A stretch of DNA of 64,000 nucleotides from Marinoscillum sp. MHG1-6 (GTDB taxonomy: Bacteria; Bacteroidota; Bacteroidia; Cytophagales; Cyclobacteriaceae), in assembly GCF_024714475.1 (NCBI RefSeq), contig NZ_JAMZMI010000001.1:744001-808000 (forward strand). Direction: 5' to 3'. This document shows, in pieces, positions 49,769-59,144 of the stretch. The notes under the pieces were generated by a model that made no database searches, was not told where the DNA came from, and worked only from the letters and a program-made list of their open reading frames with translations. The translations under genes and the position numbers were made by a program. Position 1 is the first letter of the stretch. Every line of letters starts with the position of its first letter.

Positions 49769-52700
49769 TTACCTAACTATCAATCTTAGAGATTTGGTCT
49801 CCGAAGCAGATTTCATCTGAATAATGTACAGTCCGGCATCAAGCTTTCGTGCATCGATGTTCAAATCGTAATTACCGGCTTTCATTGGTTCACTCAGAAG
49901 TTTCTGAACAATTGCTCCATTGAGACTCAGTAAACAGATGTTAATATTGCCATCCTGCCTGACTGAATAAGATAATGTCGCATTGGTTGCTACCGGGTTC
50001 GGATAGATTATTAAGTCATCGTTAATAAGATCATTTCCCAGTGTCTCATCAGCAACAGAGACGGAGATCATATATTCCATAGTACTGCCGGATTCTGAGG
50101 TCACGGTTATGGTAATATTTGCTGGTAAACTTGTGTATTCGCTGGTTGAAACCGTGGCATAATTGCTTGAAGCCTTGGCGGTGATGTTTAGGTCGGTTGT
50201 ACCAAATGGCACTTCGACACTATAGTTGGAGGTGGTTGGGTCAAAAGCAGGACTTAGGGTCCCCTCTGCTACAGCTAAGGAGGTAAGGGTGCTGTCTTTG
50301 TCGATTAAATCCTGAAATGGATCCCAGCCGTCATCGCCTTTGGTAAAATTAAATAACGTGATGTCCGTTCCATCCGTAAGTTTTGGTTCGCTGAGCACCG
50401 TGGACCAATCAGCCCTGTTGGATGAATTATCAATGCCGGACTCCTCATTGGTACCATACTCGTACATGTACGGAGATGTGCCACCAAGTGAATTATTCCA
50501 ACCGGCCGGTGAAATCAGGGACAACCCTTCGGAACCGGTGTAATCGGATGTTTCAACGTTCGTTTTATAGAAAACAACTTCACTGGTGTTGGCTTGCCAT
50601 GGACGACCAAAATACCCGGGCTTGGCTCTGAATGTAGATGCTGTCTCAATACCAGGCTCGGTAGAAGTTACATTACATTCGTACATGAGGAATCCTCTTC
50701 CTCCTCCCTGCTGTGCAGCGGTAAGATAGGATGCATCTCCACTCACATCTGATACGTTCATGACAAGATCAGACTTGTAGAATGCGGCAGTCATCCCACC
50801 AAAAATATAATCTACGGCTCCCATATAAGCTCCTCTGTAGATGGCTACTCTTGAACCAATTCCACCGAAGAATGAATCCTGACGACCCACAACACGGCAA
50901 TTGTATAAAACTACTCTATCGACATTATTGCCAATTGATAGAGCGGCGGCTCTTTCCACGAAGGAACGATTCTGAACTGCAGTATTGCCATAGTCTGTTG
51001 GCCTTGTGCCTTTGCCATCAGATTTTTCAACCACCACATCCTGAGATTCTTTCAGCGAAATGTATTGATTGAAGGAGTTCTCAAAGATGATATTATCTGC
51101 TTCAAAGCCACTTGCAAAAACAACTACCGTAGCGTTCCAGTATGAACCATTAGTCGTTCCGGAACCCGTATTATCATAGTTGGTATAACCATTTTCATTA
51201 TTTACAGCTAATACATCAGCATGCCATTTCTGGTCTGTCCCCATGCTGTAATAATTGTAACCATGGCCATAGTATGAAGTGATTCTTACTGCACCATCTG
51301 TGATATCAACCCCCTTGTTTAGCAGTCCTATTGTCGGATTGGAGGCAGCATTCTTCAATGTCACATTTGGCATGTCAATCACAAGCATTTCTTCATAATT
51401 ACCTGCATCGATCCATACCGTGACCCGCTCATCGTTAGGGCGATCCATTGATCGAATAGCGTCAAGAGCAGCATTGATTGTTTCATAATCCTTGCCGTCA
51501 CCAACAGTGATATCTGCGACAAGAGCAACCACATCATTGATGACAATATCAGTAATATATGAGGTGCTGGCGGCTGTTCCAAAGACCACCTCAACGTAAC
51601 CTGCCTCGGCTCCTTCGTATATAAAATCTGTTGATTCGATAAGTGATGTTGAACCTGAGCTGGTAACAATTGTATCCCCACCACCGATGCTGAATGCAGC
51701 AGAGTAGTAGTAGTACATAGTTATTTTATCCCCAGCTTCTACGGGGATATTGATGGTTGCTCCGGGTTTGGCGGTTAGGTGAGATTTCGCTGGCTCACTA
51801 CCAATGTTTCCTGTAAACAATAAGCCTTTGTGCGAACTGAGTCCATTCAATTTTGGATCATCAAATGTCCATTTTTTTACAGGGACGAAAGGAATTGTCT
51901 TTGAAACATTGGCCCCATTTACTGTTAGATTGGAGGTAAGCGCCTGCTCGACCGGGTAGTCATCCAATCCCGAGTTGGTCACCGTATATGTTCCATCTCT
52001 TAGTGTAATTCCACTGAGGGAGCTGAAATTATAGACATAGCCATCTTCATGGAGGTTGGTGAATGTCAGATTAAGAACTCCCAACTGAGCTTCCGACAAA
52101 CCTTCAGCAGTAATGGTTACATCATAGGTCGTTTTTGATGAAAAGGCCACATCGGCTGTGCCATCAGCCGTTATGGTGATGGTATTTGACGGAATTTCGA
52201 AATCATTAACTCCTTCTGCCGAAATGGTATACTGAACGTTGGGCTCCAACTGAACGCTGTAAGTGGACAAATCTGTATTAATGACTGGTTCAGGAACAAA
52301 TATTTTCTCAGCCGCAGGATCAGGTGTATAAATCAAAGTGAGATTGGAAATGGCACCTCCTAAACCTGTGATATTTCCCGTCACCGTATTAAGGGCAATT
52401 TGCTTCACAGCCAAATCATGAGTGGTAGTGCTGGAAGTTACCTCCAATGTGGCTCCAGTTTCTATCACGAAACCATTCGCATTTATAAGGCTTAAATCAT
52501 AAGAATAACCAGCCGGAAGGCTCACAGTATAAGCTCCAGCATTCACAACCGTCGACGTTGAATTTCCATCCTGATTGGTAAACTCGATGGAGTATCCTAC
52601 GGGAATTCCAGAGGCGTTTGTTTCATCAACTGTCCCACTTATGGTTACATAGGTGGCATCTTTGCGATAAATTCTCATGAAGCTAGGCTTGGCCACAGCA

Positions 52701-54412
52701 TCATAGATATAATATGATCCGGCATACTTGGCTACAAAATTGACCTCTGTTACCGTGCTAATAGGAACGCTTGCTATATCATCCTGTAGCGCCGCACTAT
52801 CTGCAAACTGAAAATGCAGTTCCCCATCTGCATTTTCTGCATACATCCAAAGTTCCAATTCATCGTCTTTATTTAATTCGACAGTGAAACGTCTGTCAGG
52901 CGCCGGATTCTTATTGATATATAATCTACCCGCGAATTCTCCTTTGGTGTTTGCATCATATCTGGTCAAACTGGTGTTGGTTGTTCTCAGTCGGTCATTG
53001 GTGCCTCCAGTCCACGTGAAGACTCCTGATGTGAATGTAGTAGGCATCACATTGCCAGCTGTACCGGGTGTAATCGCTCCATCATACCACGCATTAATAG
53101 TTGCCGAATCCAACCAGTTTTTAAACTTGGTGGACCCAGTGTCAGGAACTACTTCTGCTCCAAAATCCCAGACATCAACAATACTGCCATCTATAATTTC
53201 AATTGCATATGAGCCCGGATTTGAATTTCCTGCATTCACCATCGTCAGTGTCAAAATGTTTCCATCAATAGCTGCTGACTCCACGTCTCCCGAAACCACG
53301 GGAGTGAAAGAGGAAAGTGCAGCTCCGCCAAGATCAATCCTTATAGAAGCTTCTTCCAGAGTTAATGATGTCACGTGACCTTTGGACACCGTAACGGTGG
53401 GATCGCTGTCTTCATCGGCCCCTGCGGTAAAGTTGATGTCCGTTCCATTGATATTCACAGAACCAGATTTCTGCTCCCATGGCACTACATCAAACGGCAC
53501 CGGGGAAACTTCAAGATATGGAATATAACTGGTGCTTGTATTCGCTGTAAGCACTACAGTTCCTGTATCCCCTAAATACAGAAACTCAACCCAGGGTCCC
53601 CCATCTGTCCCTTGCGGATAAGTAATATCCGTTTTGTTACTGAGCGATGCAATGTCAAAGGTTCCCGTAGAACTGGAAGCTGATATTGAACTTGCATCAG
53701 CATTTGAATACTGATCTCCGGCAATCCGGATGTAGCTGTTTCCAGCTACTTGAAGTGTGATTGTATTACCAGTCTTGAAGGTAATTCCATGTTGGGAACC
53801 ATTTAAAGAAAGTCCATTGCAACATCCCGCATCAAGAATGATTAATCCCGATTCTACGTGGTTGCCAGCACCTGATGCATAGATACTTTCATCCCTTAGA
53901 TCAAAATAGTACGGGACATTATAGTCAGGCATCGCCGGATCTTTTCCAGCCTGTGCCGGAATCACTTCTATTTTCGGCAAATAAATATCACTACCCCCAC
54001 CATCACTGTTGAGTACTGCAGTAAAAGTTAGCGTGTTACCGGGGCCTGAATAAACGAAGTCATAAGTGTCTGAGAGGTCATTGACAACTTGCGTAGCCTG
54101 AGTTCCCAAATCTCCATCGGTGAAAGCTGTTCCCTTCAAATCAAGAGAAGAGTATTGTGAACCGATAAATCGAACGAGACAACTGCCGCTAACCTGAATC
54201 GATATAGTTTGATTTACCTTTAAATTGAGTCCGTAGGTGGTGCCATGATGTGAATAAGCCCCACTCAAAGTGAGTTTACCGTCCTCACTGACCTGGTTAC
54301 TGATAATGGTTCCGTCCCTAAAATCATAGCTGACCGAATCAGTGTAATCTGCTTTGACCAGATGCGCTGCTAACAACAGGCATAAGCCAAATAGTTGGAT
54401 AATTTTTTTCAT
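49769..54412 (-). CDS. Giant secreted pectin methylesterase (CE8) with T9SS sorting domain
   Basis: A 1547-residue multidomain protein. After a signal peptide (LFGLCLLLAAHLVKA) come two similar beta domains (about 25-155 and 165-300; SYDFRDGTII and YYFDLRDESIYA, with NQTISIQVSG and GNTITLQVAG). Further beta-sandwich and CNA-B/carboxypeptidase-regulatory-like modules follow (about 300-860), then a third copy of the first type (about 860-965, KKWTFDDPKLNG). The CE8 beta-helix spans about 960-1330, with TVGDGKDYETINAALDAI, GRQDSFFGG, YRGAYMGAVDYIFGG (catalytic Asp residues) and GYFGRPWQ (Arg). A cadherin-like domain (LSPAFDPTTSNYSVEVPFG) and a sorting domain (LIIYPNPVATNATLSYSVRQ) end it. It removes methyl groups from pectin. 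Confidence 0.9.
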   Translation of the reverse strand: MKKIIQLFGLCLLLAAHLVKADYTDSVSYDFRDGTIISNQVSEDGKLTLSGAYSHHGTTYGLNLKVNQTISIQVSGSCLVRFIGSQYSSLDLKGTAFTDGDLGTQATQVVNDLSDTYDFVYSGPGNTLTFTAVLNSDGGGSDIYLPKIEVIPAQAGKDPAMPDYNVPYYFDLRDESIYASGAGNHVESGLIILDAGCCNGLSLNGSQHGITFKTGNTITLQVAGNSYIRIAGDQYSNADASSISASSSTGTFDIASLSNKTDITYPQGTDGGPWVEFLYLGDTGTVVLTANTSTSYIPYLEVSPVPFDVVPWEQKSGSVNINGTDINFTAGADEDSDPTVTVSKGHVTSLTLEEASIRIDLGGAALSSFTPVVSGDVESAAIDGNILTLTMVNAGNSNPGSYAIEIIDGSIVDVWDFGAEVVPDTGSTKFKNWLDSATINAWYDGAITPGTAGNVMPTTFTSGVFTWTGGTNDRLRTTNTSLTRYDANTKGEFAGRLYINKNPAPDRRFTVELNKDDELELWMYAENADGELHFQFADSAALQDDIASVPISTVTEVNFVAKYAGSYYIYDAVAKPSFMRIYRKDATYVTISGTVDETNASGIPVGYSIEFTNQDGNSTSTVVNAGAYTVSLPAGYSYDLSLINANGFVIETGATLEVTSSTTTHDLAVKQIALNTVTGNITGLGGAISNLTLIYTPDPAAEKIFVPEPVINTDLSTYSVQLEPNVQYTISAEGVNDFEIPSNTITITADGTADVAFSSKTTYDVTITAEGLSEAQLGVLNLTFTNLHEDGYVYNFSSLSGITLRDGTYTVTNSGLDDYPVEQALTSNLTVNGANVSKTIPFVPVKKWTFDDPKLNGLSSHKGLLFTGNIGSEPAKSHLTAKPGATINIPVEAGDKITMYYYYSAAFSIGGGDTIVTSSGSTSLIESTDFIYEGAEAGYVEVVFGTAASTSYITDIVINDVVALVADITVGDGKDYETINAALDAIRSMDRPNDERVTVWIDAGNYEEMLVIDMPNVTLKNAASNPTIGLLNKGVDITDGAVRITSYYGHGYNYYSMGTDQKWHADVLAVNNENGYTNYDNTGSGTTNGSYWNATVVVFASGFEADNIIFENSFNQYISLKESQDVVVEKSDGKGTRPTDYGNTAVQNRSFVERAAALSIGNNVDRVVLYNCRVVGRQDSFFGGIGSRVAIYRGAYMGAVDYIFGGMTAAFYKSDLVMNVSDVSGDASYLTAAQQGGGRGFLMYECNVTSTEPGIETASTFRAKPGYFGRPWQANTSEVVFYKTNVETSDYTGSEGLSLISPAGWNNSLGGTSPYMYEYGTNEESGIDNSSNRADWSTVLSEPKLTDGTDITLFNFTKGDDGWDPFQDLIDKDSTLTSLAVAEGTLSPAFDPTTSNYSVEVPFGTTDLNITAKASSNYATVSTSEYTSLPANITITVTSESGSTMEYMISVSVADETLGNDLINDDLIIYPNPVATNATLSYSVRQDGNINICLLSLNGAIVQKLLSEPMKAGNYDLNIDARKLDAGLYIIQMKSASETKSLRLIVR

Positions 54413-54873
54413 AGTATAATAGATGTTTGATGTTGATTATTGGAAATGCTAATAAGCAGATGGTTAGCGTCGGTTAGGCGCTGAAATGGCTGCGCGATTT
54501 CCAATGAAATTGCTCTTGAATCATTATGAGGAATGATTCAGGGAGGGGCCCGGTGATGGAGTCCTGTATAAACCAAGTAGTTGACCTCTTTACATAAAAA
54601 GGCCGTGAGTAGACTGGAAAGCCTGCCATTTTGGGTTGTTCTCTGCATTTGGCGATGGGTTAAACAACAATTAATGCACCTCAGAACCAACTAAGGAATC
54701 ACAAATAAAGTCAAAACAATTTGCTAAAAGCAAACGATTGCGCAAATAATATTGAAAAAATAAAAATCTTAAATACCGCTGAATTGATGATTTCATAAAA
54801 TGATGGATCTTTTTCAACAAGCATCTCATTTCCTTTCTCAGCCTCAAACACTAGACTAATTATTCGGTTTTCC
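54413..54873. other. Gene-free region between divergent genes
   Basis: About 460 bases separate the pectin methylesterase start from the prenyl synthase. It is A/T-rich toward the right end. The minus strand has several near matches to the -7 box (TATTATTTG, TTATTTG) but no perfect TAnnTTTG. No RNA gene, hairpin terminator or open frame was recognised. The long spacer upstream of a catabolic gene is where a regulator site would be expected. Confidence 0.4.
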
Positions 54874-54891
54874 TTAAGATTGCGATCTTAA
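54874..54891. promoter_or_regulatory. Inverted repeat TTAAGAT-TGCG-ATCTTAA before the prenyl synthase gene
   Basis: Two perfect 7-bp arms around TGCG end nine bases before ATG 54901. The place fits an operator or a small leader hairpin near the ribosome binding region. The role is inferred from position alone. Confidence 0.45.
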
Positions 54892-54900
54892 ACTATTCGA

Positions 54901-55875
54901 ATGAAATCCATCCCAGAGCTTCAGGAGCTGATCAGGCAAGAAATTGACCAATTACATTTTGGGGAACGACCTAAGGATCTATACGATCCGATTAGCTATA
55001 TCATGTCTCTGGGAGGAAAACGAATGAGGCCTTTGCTGGTTTTGATGGCGTATCAATTGAAACATAAGGATGTTGAAGCAGTCATTTCACCTGCTGTGGC
55101 AGTGGAAGTGTTTCACAACTTCACCTTGATGCATGATGACATCATGGATGAAGCACCCTTAAGAAGAGGTAAGCCAACGGTGCATGAGAAGTGGAATAGA
55201 AATGTGGCTATCCTAAGCGGTGATACCATGCTGGTGAAGGCGTATGATTTGCTATTGAACATACCTAATGAAGTGTTACCAGAGGCGTTGAGATTATTCA
55301 ATCGCTGCGCCGTAGAGGTTTGTGAAGGGCAGCAAATAGATATGGATTTTGAAACTCAGGATACTGTACAAGTAGAGGAGTACCTGAACATGATCCGTTT
55401 GAAAACGGCAGTTTTGTTAGGGTTCAGTTTGGAGTTGGGCGCACTGCTCGCTGGATTTGAAGAAGCTGACCGGAAGAGGATTTGTGATTTTGGCGTAAGC
55501 ATGGGTCTGGGATTTCAGCTAATGGATGACCTGCTGGATGTATATGGAGACCAGTCGAAGTTTGGGAAACAAGTAGGAGGTGATATCGTTTCGAACAAAA
55601 AGACATATTTATTGATCAGGGCGCTGGAACAGGCAAATGGTATTCAGAAGCAGGAGTTAGAGAGCTGGCTTGGTAAGGAGGATTATGTCGTAGCAGAAAA
55701 AGTTGATGCTGTCAGGTCGATATATGATCAGTTAGATATCAAAGGACAAACCACCGAAAAAATGAATCAATACTTTGATCAGGCCTTCCGGATTCTGGAT
55801 GGACTTGATGCTGAGCCGGACGGTAAATCACAATTAAAGACTTTTGCCTCATCACTTATTAACAGAGAATCCTAA
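54901..55875 (+). CDS. Polyprenyl (isoprenyl diphosphate) synthase
   Basis: A 324-residue all-helical trans-isoprenyl diphosphate synthase. The first Asp-rich motif is TLMHDDIMDEAPLRRGKPTV and the second is FQLMDDLLDVYGD; both bind magnesium and diphosphate. SLGGKRMRPLLVLMAY and GGDIVSNKKTYLL are further family marks. It extends an allylic diphosphate with isopentenyl diphosphate. The chain length, for a quinone tail or for geranylgeranyl products, cannot be fixed by eye. Its stop overlaps the rhomboid start (TAATG). Confidence 0.9.
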   Translation: MKSIPELQELIRQEIDQLHFGERPKDLYDPISYIMSLGGKRMRPLLVLMAYQLKHKDVEAVISPAVAVEVFHNFTLMHDDIMDEAPLRRGKPTVHEKWNRNVAILSGDTMLVKAYDLLLNIPNEVLPEALRLFNRCAVEVCEGQQIDMDFETQDTVQVEEYLNMIRLKTAVLLGFSLELGALLAGFEEADRKRICDFGVSMGLGFQLMDDLLDVYGDQSKFGKQVGGDIVSNKKTYLLIRALEQANGIQKQELESWLGKEDYVVAEKVDAVRSIYDQLDIKGQTTEKMNQYFDQAFRILDGLDAEPDGKSQLKTFASSLINRES

Positions 55876-56498
55876 TGTCAGTAACCCTCATCATCATTAT
55901 TGTTACTGTAGCTATCAGTTTAGCCGCTTTCAACAATGCCAACATTTTTCAAAAGGGGTTAATGAACCCCTACATGGTCTTTCATAAGCACCAGTTTTTC
56001 AGGTTAGTTACATCCGGATTTCTTCATGGCAGCTATATTCATCTCGGTTTCAACATGTTTACCTTCTATTTTTTCGGAATGGTAGTCGAACAGGTTTTTG
56101 GGCAGCTTTTGGGAGATTCCGGAACGATCGTTTATGTCATCTTTTACCTTTCAGCGATCATTATATCAGATCTTCCAGTGGCTTATAAAAAGAGAGATGA
56201 TCCCATGTACAATAGTCTGGGAGCTTCAGGTGCCGTCTCTGCGATGGTCTTTGCCAGCATACTCTATTTTCCTCTTAATGACATCTGTCTTTATGCGATA
56301 TTATGTATCCCGGGCTTTTTGTTGGGAGCACTTTACGTGATCTATTCTTATTATCAGGGTAAGAATATGAGCGATAATATCAATCACGAGGCTCACCTTT
56401 ATGGAGCGATCTATGGGTTAATTTTTGCCCTGATCGTATATCCCGAGGCCGGCGGCTCCTTTATTGAGCAGATACTTTCTTACCGTCCCTTTGGATAA
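55875..56498 (+). CDS. Rhomboid-family intramembrane serine protease
   Basis: A 207-residue membrane protein with about six helices. The active-site Ser lies in YNSLGASGAVSAMVFAS (GASG) and the His in NHEAHLYGAIYGL. HGSYIHLGFNMFTFYFFGMV carries the conserved His and Asn of the oxyanion region. Rhomboids cut transmembrane segments of other proteins within the membrane. The substrate is unknown. It is translationally coupled to the prenyl synthase gene, which may only reflect shared transcription. A bidirectional terminator follows. Confidence 0.9.
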   Translation: MSVTLIIIIVTVAISLAAFNNANIFQKGLMNPYMVFHKHQFFRLVTSGFLHGSYIHLGFNMFTFYFFGMVVEQVFGQLLGDSGTIVYVIFYLSAIIISDLPVAYKKRDDPMYNSLGASGAVSAMVFASILYFPLNDICLYAILCIPGFLLGALYVIYSYYQGKNMSDNINHEAHLYGAIYGLIFALIVYPEAGGSFIEQILSYRPFG

Positions 56499-56508
56499 GT
56501 TCAGACAT

Positions 56509-56545
56509 TAAAAAAGCCATCCTAATTCCTCAGGATGGCTCTTTT
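56509..56545. terminator. Bidirectional intrinsic terminator
   Basis: AGCCATCCT and AGGATGGCT form a 9-bp stem around AATTCCTC, with A5 to the left and CTTTT to the right. It separates the convergent rhomboid and FKBP genes. Confidence 0.8.
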
Positions 56546-56564
56546 GAACTGATTATTATTTTTG

Positions 56565-57260
56565 TTATTTCTGAACAGAAAGTAGTTCTACTTCAAAAAT
56601 CAATACTGCGTTTGGTGGAATATCCGCACCCGCACCTCTTGGACCATAACCAAGATCTGAAGGAATTGTCAATTCTGCTTTACCACCCGCTTTCATAAGT
56701 TGAAGGCCTTCAGTCCATCCCGGGATCACTCTGTTAAGTGGGAATGTTGCAGGTTCACCTCTTTCTACTGAGCTATCGAAAACAGTTCCATCCATTAGCT
56801 TTCCTGTGTAGTGCACGGTTACCTGATCTGTGCCAGCCGGGCTTTCACCGGTACCTTCTTTGATGATTCGGTATTGAAGGCCTGAAGCAGTTGTCAGCAC
56901 ATCTTCTCTTTCAGCATTTTGTGCAAGAAATGCATCACCTTCAGCTTTGTATTCAGCGTTTCTAGCTTCCTGCTTTTCTTTTTCCTTAGCATCAAATGCC
57001 TGGAAAGCAGCGTTCATTTGTTCTTCAGTAAGCTTAAGTTCACCCTCCTCGGCCATTGCATCTTTCATTCCCTGAGCAAGAACGTCCGCATTAATGCCTT
57101 CTACTTTTCGTTTTTTGATGTCCTTACCAATTTGCACTCCGTAGCTGTAACTCACACTGTCAGCAAGGGTAGAAAGTTTGGTTGATCCTCCTCCTGACTG
57201 GGCACAACTTGCGATCATTGCAGACGCAGCCAGCACAAGAACGAAATTTAAATTTTTCAT
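56565..57260 (-). CDS. FKBP-type peptidyl-prolyl isomerase lipoprotein
   Basis: A 231-residue lipoprotein when started at ATG 57258-57260 (MKNLNFVLVLAASAMIASC, lipidated Cys19). An in-frame ATG 16 codons upstream would bury the signal peptide, so it is rejected. The N-terminal helical dimerisation domain (about 30-125: SVSYSYGVQIGKDIKKRKVE, EEQMNAAFQAFDAKEKEKQE) and the C-terminal FKBP domain match the FkpA/Mip type. Key FKBP segments are VTVHYTGKLMDGTVFDSSVE, VIPGWTEGLQLMKAGGKAEL and YGPRGAGADIPPNAVLIFEV. It speeds proline isomerisation and chaperones folding of exported proteins at the outer membrane or periplasm. Confidence 0.92.
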   Translation of the reverse strand: MKNLNFVLVLAASAMIASCAQSGGGSTKLSTLADSVSYSYGVQIGKDIKKRKVEGINADVLAQGMKDAMAEEGELKLTEEQMNAAFQAFDAKEKEKQEARNAEYKAEGDAFLAQNAEREDVLTTASGLQYRIIKEGTGESPAGTDQVTVHYTGKLMDGTVFDSSVERGEPATFPLNRVIPGWTEGLQLMKAGGKAELTIPSDLGYGPRGAGADIPPNAVLIFEVELLSVQK

Positions 57261-57356
57261 AATGTTTTTCGGTTTAACAATCACTTGGTGTTTAGTCACC
57301 ATTTCCATTTTGACAGTTTGACCGTCAAGAATGCCTTTGTTTTTTACAATTTCCTG

Positions 57357-57364
57357 CGAAGGTA
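57357..57364 (-). promoter_or_regulatory. Possible promoter of the FKBP gene: TTG-N22-TACCTTCG
   Basis: On the minus strand TACCTTCG has one mismatch to TAnnTTTG and is preceded by TTG at a distance of 22 bases. It lies about 95 bases before the chosen ATG. Confidence 0.4.
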
Positions 57365-57470
57365 ACTTAATAATTTCACCCTGTCACAACCGTGCTTCGT
57401 TTATCCCAAATTGTTTCTGTGGTGATTGAAAATCTATATTAATTTGTGGTTGCAAAACTGAAAGACAGAA

Positions 57471-59144
57471 ATGGAAACGGAGAAAAAGACTTCACTCAAT
57501 TTTATCGAGCAGATTATTGAGGATGACCTGAGCAAAGGGAAGCATGAATCGATACAGACAAGGTTCCCACCAGAGCCGAACGGATACCTGCATATTGGTC
57601 ATGCCAAATCCATCTGTCTTAATTTCGGTCTGGCCGAAGAGTACAATGGAAAATGTAATCTGCGCTTTGATGATACCAACCCTGAGAAAGAGGATGTTGA
57701 GTATGTTGACTCCATCCGGAAAGATGTCGAATGGTTGGGTTTTAAGTGGGATGGTGAATACTTTGCTTCTGATTATTTTGAGCAGCTCTATACCTTCGCT
57801 TGCCAGCTGATCGAGAAAGGCAAAGCCTATGTGGATGACCTGACGCAGGATCAATTCAATAAGATCAAGGGTACACCTACAATTCCCGGGAAACATAGTT
57901 TATACAGAGACCGAACGGCCGCAGAAAATCTAAAGCTCTTTCAGGATATGCGGGCAGGTAAATATGCGAATGGGGAGAAAGTATTGCGGGCAAAGATTGA
58001 TATGTCTTCGCCGAATATGCACATGCGCGACCCTGTTCTGTACCGAATCAAGCATGTCGATCATCACAGAACAGGTGGCGAGTGGTGTATTTACCCGTCT
58101 TATGATTTTGCTCATGGGCAGTCTGATAGCATCGAACAGGTAACACATTCCCTTTGTACGCTTGAGTTTGAAGTACACCGTCCGCTATATGAATGGTTGA
58201 TCAGGGAGCTGGAAATATTCCCTACCCGACAAATTGAGTTTGCGAGATTGAACCTGAGCTATACGGTCGTGAGTAAAAGAAAATTACTCGAGTTGGTTGA
58301 AGGAAAATATGTGTCGGGATGGGATGACCCACGTATGCCAACGATCTCCGGTATTCGCAGACGTGGTTTTACACCACAATCGGTAAGAAATTTTGCTGAG
58401 CGCATTGGAGTTGCCCGTAGAGATGGGATCATTGACGTGGCGTTATTGGAACATGCGGTAAGAGACGATTTGAATAAGAAGGCCAACCGGGTAATGGGAA
58501 TTCTCGATCCTGTGAAGTTGATCATCACCAACTGGCCCGAAGATAAAGAAGAGACCCTGAAGGCGATAAATAATCCTGAGGATGAGTCTGCCGGCACAAG
58601 AGATATGCCTTTTTCACGAGAAGTTTATATCGATAGAGCGGACTTCAAAGAAGATCCTCCGAGCCCAAGGAAATGGTTCCGATTGGGTCCTGACCGCGAG
58701 GTACGATTGAAGTACGCGTATATCATCAAATGTACTGGTTTCAAAAAAGGTGATGATGGTGAAATAGAAGAGATCTACGCTGAGTACGACCCACTAACCA
58801 AGAGTGGCGAGGATACATCCGGTAAAAAGGTCAAAGGAACTTTAGGATGGGTGAGTGCCAAACATGCGATCAATGCTGAGATCAGATTATATGATCGTCT
58901 GTTCATGACAGAAAATCTCAATGACATCGATGATGATTTCAAGAATTACCTCAACCCAAATTCACTTAATATCAACAGCCGTGCTATGCTGGAGGGCTCA
59001 CTGAAATCTGCGAATGTTGGTGATCAGGTTCAATTTGAACGTGTTGGATATTTCCGTGTAGATGAGGACTCTACCACGGATCATCTGGTTTTCAATCAGA
59101 CGATCACGCTTAGAGATGACTGGCAAAAAAAGGGGGGTAATTAA
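57471..59144 (+). CDS. glnS: Glutaminyl-tRNA synthetase
   Basis: A 557-residue class I synthetase. The HIGH motif is at residues 41-44 within FPPEPNGYLHIGHAKSICLN, and the KMSKS-equivalent is YTVVSKRKLLELVEG near residue 266. DDTNPEKEDVEYVDSI and YPSYDFAHGQSDSIEQVTHS are hallmarks of GlnRS rather than GluRS. The C-terminal anticodon-binding beta barrels (IDRADFKEDPPSPRKWFRLG onward) are complete. The length matches other bacterial GlnRS. It charges tRNA-Gln directly. The stop overlaps the stop of the convergent lipoprotein gene (TTAA). Confidence 0.95.
   Translation: METEKKTSLNFIEQIIEDDLSKGKHESIQTRFPPEPNGYLHIGHAKSICLNFGLAEEYNGKCNLRFDDTNPEKEDVEYVDSIRKDVEWLGFKWDGEYFASDYFEQLYTFACQLIEKGKAYVDDLTQDQFNKIKGTPTIPGKHSLYRDRTAAENLKLFQDMRAGKYANGEKVLRAKIDMSSPNMHMRDPVLYRIKHVDHHRTGGEWCIYPSYDFAHGQSDSIEQVTHSLCTLEFEVHRPLYEWLIRELEIFPTRQIEFARLNLSYTVVSKRKLLELVEGKYVSGWDDPRMPTISGIRRRGFTPQSVRNFAERIGVARRDGIIDVALLEHAVRDDLNKKANRVMGILDPVKLIITNWPEDKEETLKAINNPEDESAGTRDMPFSREVYIDRADFKEDPPSPRKWFRLGPDREVRLKYAYIIKCTGFKKGDDGEIEEIYAEYDPLTKSGEDTSGKKVKGTLGWVSAKHAINAEIRLYDRLFMTENLNDIDDDFKNYLNPNSLNINSRAMLEGSLKSANVGDQVQFERVGYFRVDEDSTTDHLVFNQTITLRDDWQKKGGN

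Noticed and set aside
52884-53378. 164-codon frame antisense to the pectin methylesterase gene
   Set aside because: Low-complexity Ser/Val/Pro-rich translation typical of the reverse of a beta-rich secreted protein.
57261-57308. Upstream start for the FKBP gene (16 extra codons)
   Set aside because: It would place charged residues before the lipoprotein signal peptide; the internal ATG at 57258-57260 gives a standard signal.
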